Positions 4,780-5,788 of a DNA stretch of 5,788 nucleotides are shown piece by piece. Numbering within the stretch: position 1 is the stretch's first letter; the number at the start of each line of letters is the position of its first letter. The DNA is taken from NCBI GenBank assembly GCA_002480735.1, contig DLCS01000184.1:9277-15064 (forward strand), in the 5' to 3' direction. This stretch comes from Bacillaceae bacterium UBA7792 (GTDB taxonomy: Bacteria; Bacillota; Bacilli; Bacillales; Cytobacillaceae). A model generated the notes under the pieces. It saw only the letters and a program-made list of their open reading frames with translations. It made no database searches and was not told the DNA's origin. The position numbers were made by a program, and so were the translations under genes.

Positions 4780-5788
4780 CTATAAACTCCGTATTTCTTG
4801 GGCTAAGATCGAAATAGCAAAATCTAAATCCTCTTCTGCGATACTAAGGGGTGGTGCTAAGGTTAAGACGTTGTTGAAACCTGCAACAGTTGCACCGTTT
4901 TTCCCGATAATCAGTCCCTTCTCCTTACAGCCGGCTATGACTTGATTGACAAGCTTTGTATCCAAGGGTTCCTTTGTAGCCTTATCCTGGACAAGCTCAA
5001 TGCCAACTAGCAATCCCTTCCCTCTCACGTTTCCAACAAAATGATGATCCCCAAGTTGAGCCTGCAGTCTTTGAAGCAAACTTTCACCCAATTCCTTCGA
5101 ACGATTAAACAGCTCCTCATGCTCCATAATTTCAATGTTTTTCAAAGCAAGGGCACATGCGGCTGGGTTCCCGCCAAAGGTATTGACGTGGCGGAAATAA
5201 TCATATTCCTCCGTTCCTTTAAATGCGTCGTAGATTTCTTTTTTCACACAGGTTGCAGATAGAGGCAAATAGGCACTGGTAATCCCTTTGGCCATTGTGA
5301 TGATGTCTGGCTTCACTCCATAATTCATAAATCCAAATGGCTTCCCGGTACGGCCAAATCCACAAATGACTTCATCAACAATAAGTAGCGCCCCGTGCTT
5401 CTCACAAACCTCTTTTACACCTGCCATATAGGCGTCAGGTGGAACGATGACCCCGCCGCCTGTAATAATTGGCTCCATGATTACGCCAGCAATCGTTTCA
5501 CTCAGCTCCCAGGTCATTACCCGGTCGATTTCACGAACGGATTCCAATTCATTTGAAGGGGTATCCTCCTTGTCGCGACCGCGATACAAATCAGGTGGAG
5601 CCACATGGATAAATCCTGGTGCTAATGGTTCATATTTATATTTGCGCTGCGCTTGGCCAGTGGCGGCAAGTGAACCCATCGAGTTTCCATGATAAGCACG
5701 ATATCTTGAAATGAATTTATAGCGACCATGCTCTCCTTTTTGCTGATGATACTGTCTCGCGATCTTAAATGCCGTTTCATTGGCTTCC
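4780..5788 (-). CDS. Class-III PLP aminotransferase (omega-amino acid:pyruvate type), 5' end outside window
   Basis: The window holds the last 335 residues; the family is usually about 430-460 long, so roughly 100 N-terminal residues are missing. The frame is open to the window edge and begins EANETAFKIARQYH, the conserved cofactor-region helix of this family, followed by the YHG motif. The PLP-ring aspartate is in LLIVDEVICGFGRTG (codon 5374-5376) and the Schiff-base lysine is in ITMAKGITSAYLPL (codon 5287-5289). HVNTFGGNPAACA and the C-terminal small domain (KGLLVGIELV) are also present. No lesion is seen. It transfers an amino group from an omega-amino acid or amine to a keto acid, probably pyruvate. 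The sequence resembles the taurine/beta-alanine:pyruvate and YhxA-like branches, but I cannot settle the donor. The coupled ald relic downstream supports pyruvate as acceptor, since Ald would recycle the alanine formed. An internal ATG at 5679 is not the true start, because conserved family sequence extends upstream of it. Confidence 0.93.
   Translation of the reverse strand, partial: EANETAFKIARQYHQQKGEHGRYKFISRYRAYHGNSMGSLAATGQAQRKYKYEPLAPGFIHVAPPDLYRGRDKEDTPSNELESVREIDRVMTWELSETIAGVIMEPIITGGGVIVPPDAYMAGVKEVCEKHGALLIVDEVICGFGRTGKPFGFMNYGVKPDIITMAKGITSAYLPLSATCVKKEIYDAFKGTEEYDYFRHVNTFGGNPAACALALKNIEIMEHEELFNRSKELGESLLQRLQAQLGDHHFVGNVRGKGLLVGIELVQDKATKEPLDTKLVNQVIAGCKEKGLIIGKNGATVAGFNNVLTLAPPLSIAEEDLDFAISILAQEIRSL

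Noticed and set aside
4679..4945. Plus-strand ORF of 88 codons
   Set aside because: Antisense of the ald remnant and the aminotransferase C-terminus. No ribosome-binding site.

Overview
The window looks like chromosomal DNA from a Bacillaceae-type Firmicute. It is AT-rich by eye, Shine-Dalgarno sequences are strong and G-rich (GGAGG, AGGGGG, AAGGGGGTG), and intrinsic terminators have compact GC stems followed by U-runs. Every gene I can support lies on the minus strand, so the window is best read from its right end to its left.

Right end (5788 to 4582, reading leftward): the 3' three quarters of a class-III PLP aminotransferase runs in from outside the window. Its TAG stop is followed with no gap by the ATG of what was an alanine dehydrogenase gene (ald). 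Only about 20 N-terminal and about 22 C-terminal ald codons remain, joined out of frame, and the operon's terminator still follows. The original pair makes metabolic sense: an omega-amino-acid:pyruvate aminotransferase produces alanine, and Ald would return it to pyruvate. That second step has been lost at this locus.

Middle (4436 to 1693): a 903-residue cytosolic c-di-GMP enzyme with four PAS or PAS-like sensor segments followed by intact GGDEF and EAL domains. It forms a single-gene unit with its own leader and terminator.

Left-centre (1513 to 815): a promoter-like element and a 5' stem-loop precede a short HesB/IscA-like gene. Its conserved cysteine codon position is occupied by an in-frame TGA. 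A stem-loop with a GG-containing apical loop starts 18 nt after the TGA, with its loop 25 nt after, which is the geometry of a bacterial SECIS element. I read this gene as a HesB-like selenoprotein that conventional gene calling would miss or call broken. It is followed by a structured spacer and a 42-codon ORF that is probably a real small gene, with a strong ribosome-binding site and a 13-bp terminator hairpin.

Left end (701 to 1): a 122-residue three-helix membrane protein of unknown function with a strong ribosome-binding site and a plausible extended -10 promoter. Positions 1 to about 190 show no convincing gene, nor does the stretch from about 1514 to 1692.

The most notable observations are the predicted selenoprotein with its SECIS-like hairpin and the internally deleted ald relic. 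No mobile element, CRISPR array, rRNA or tRNA was seen.
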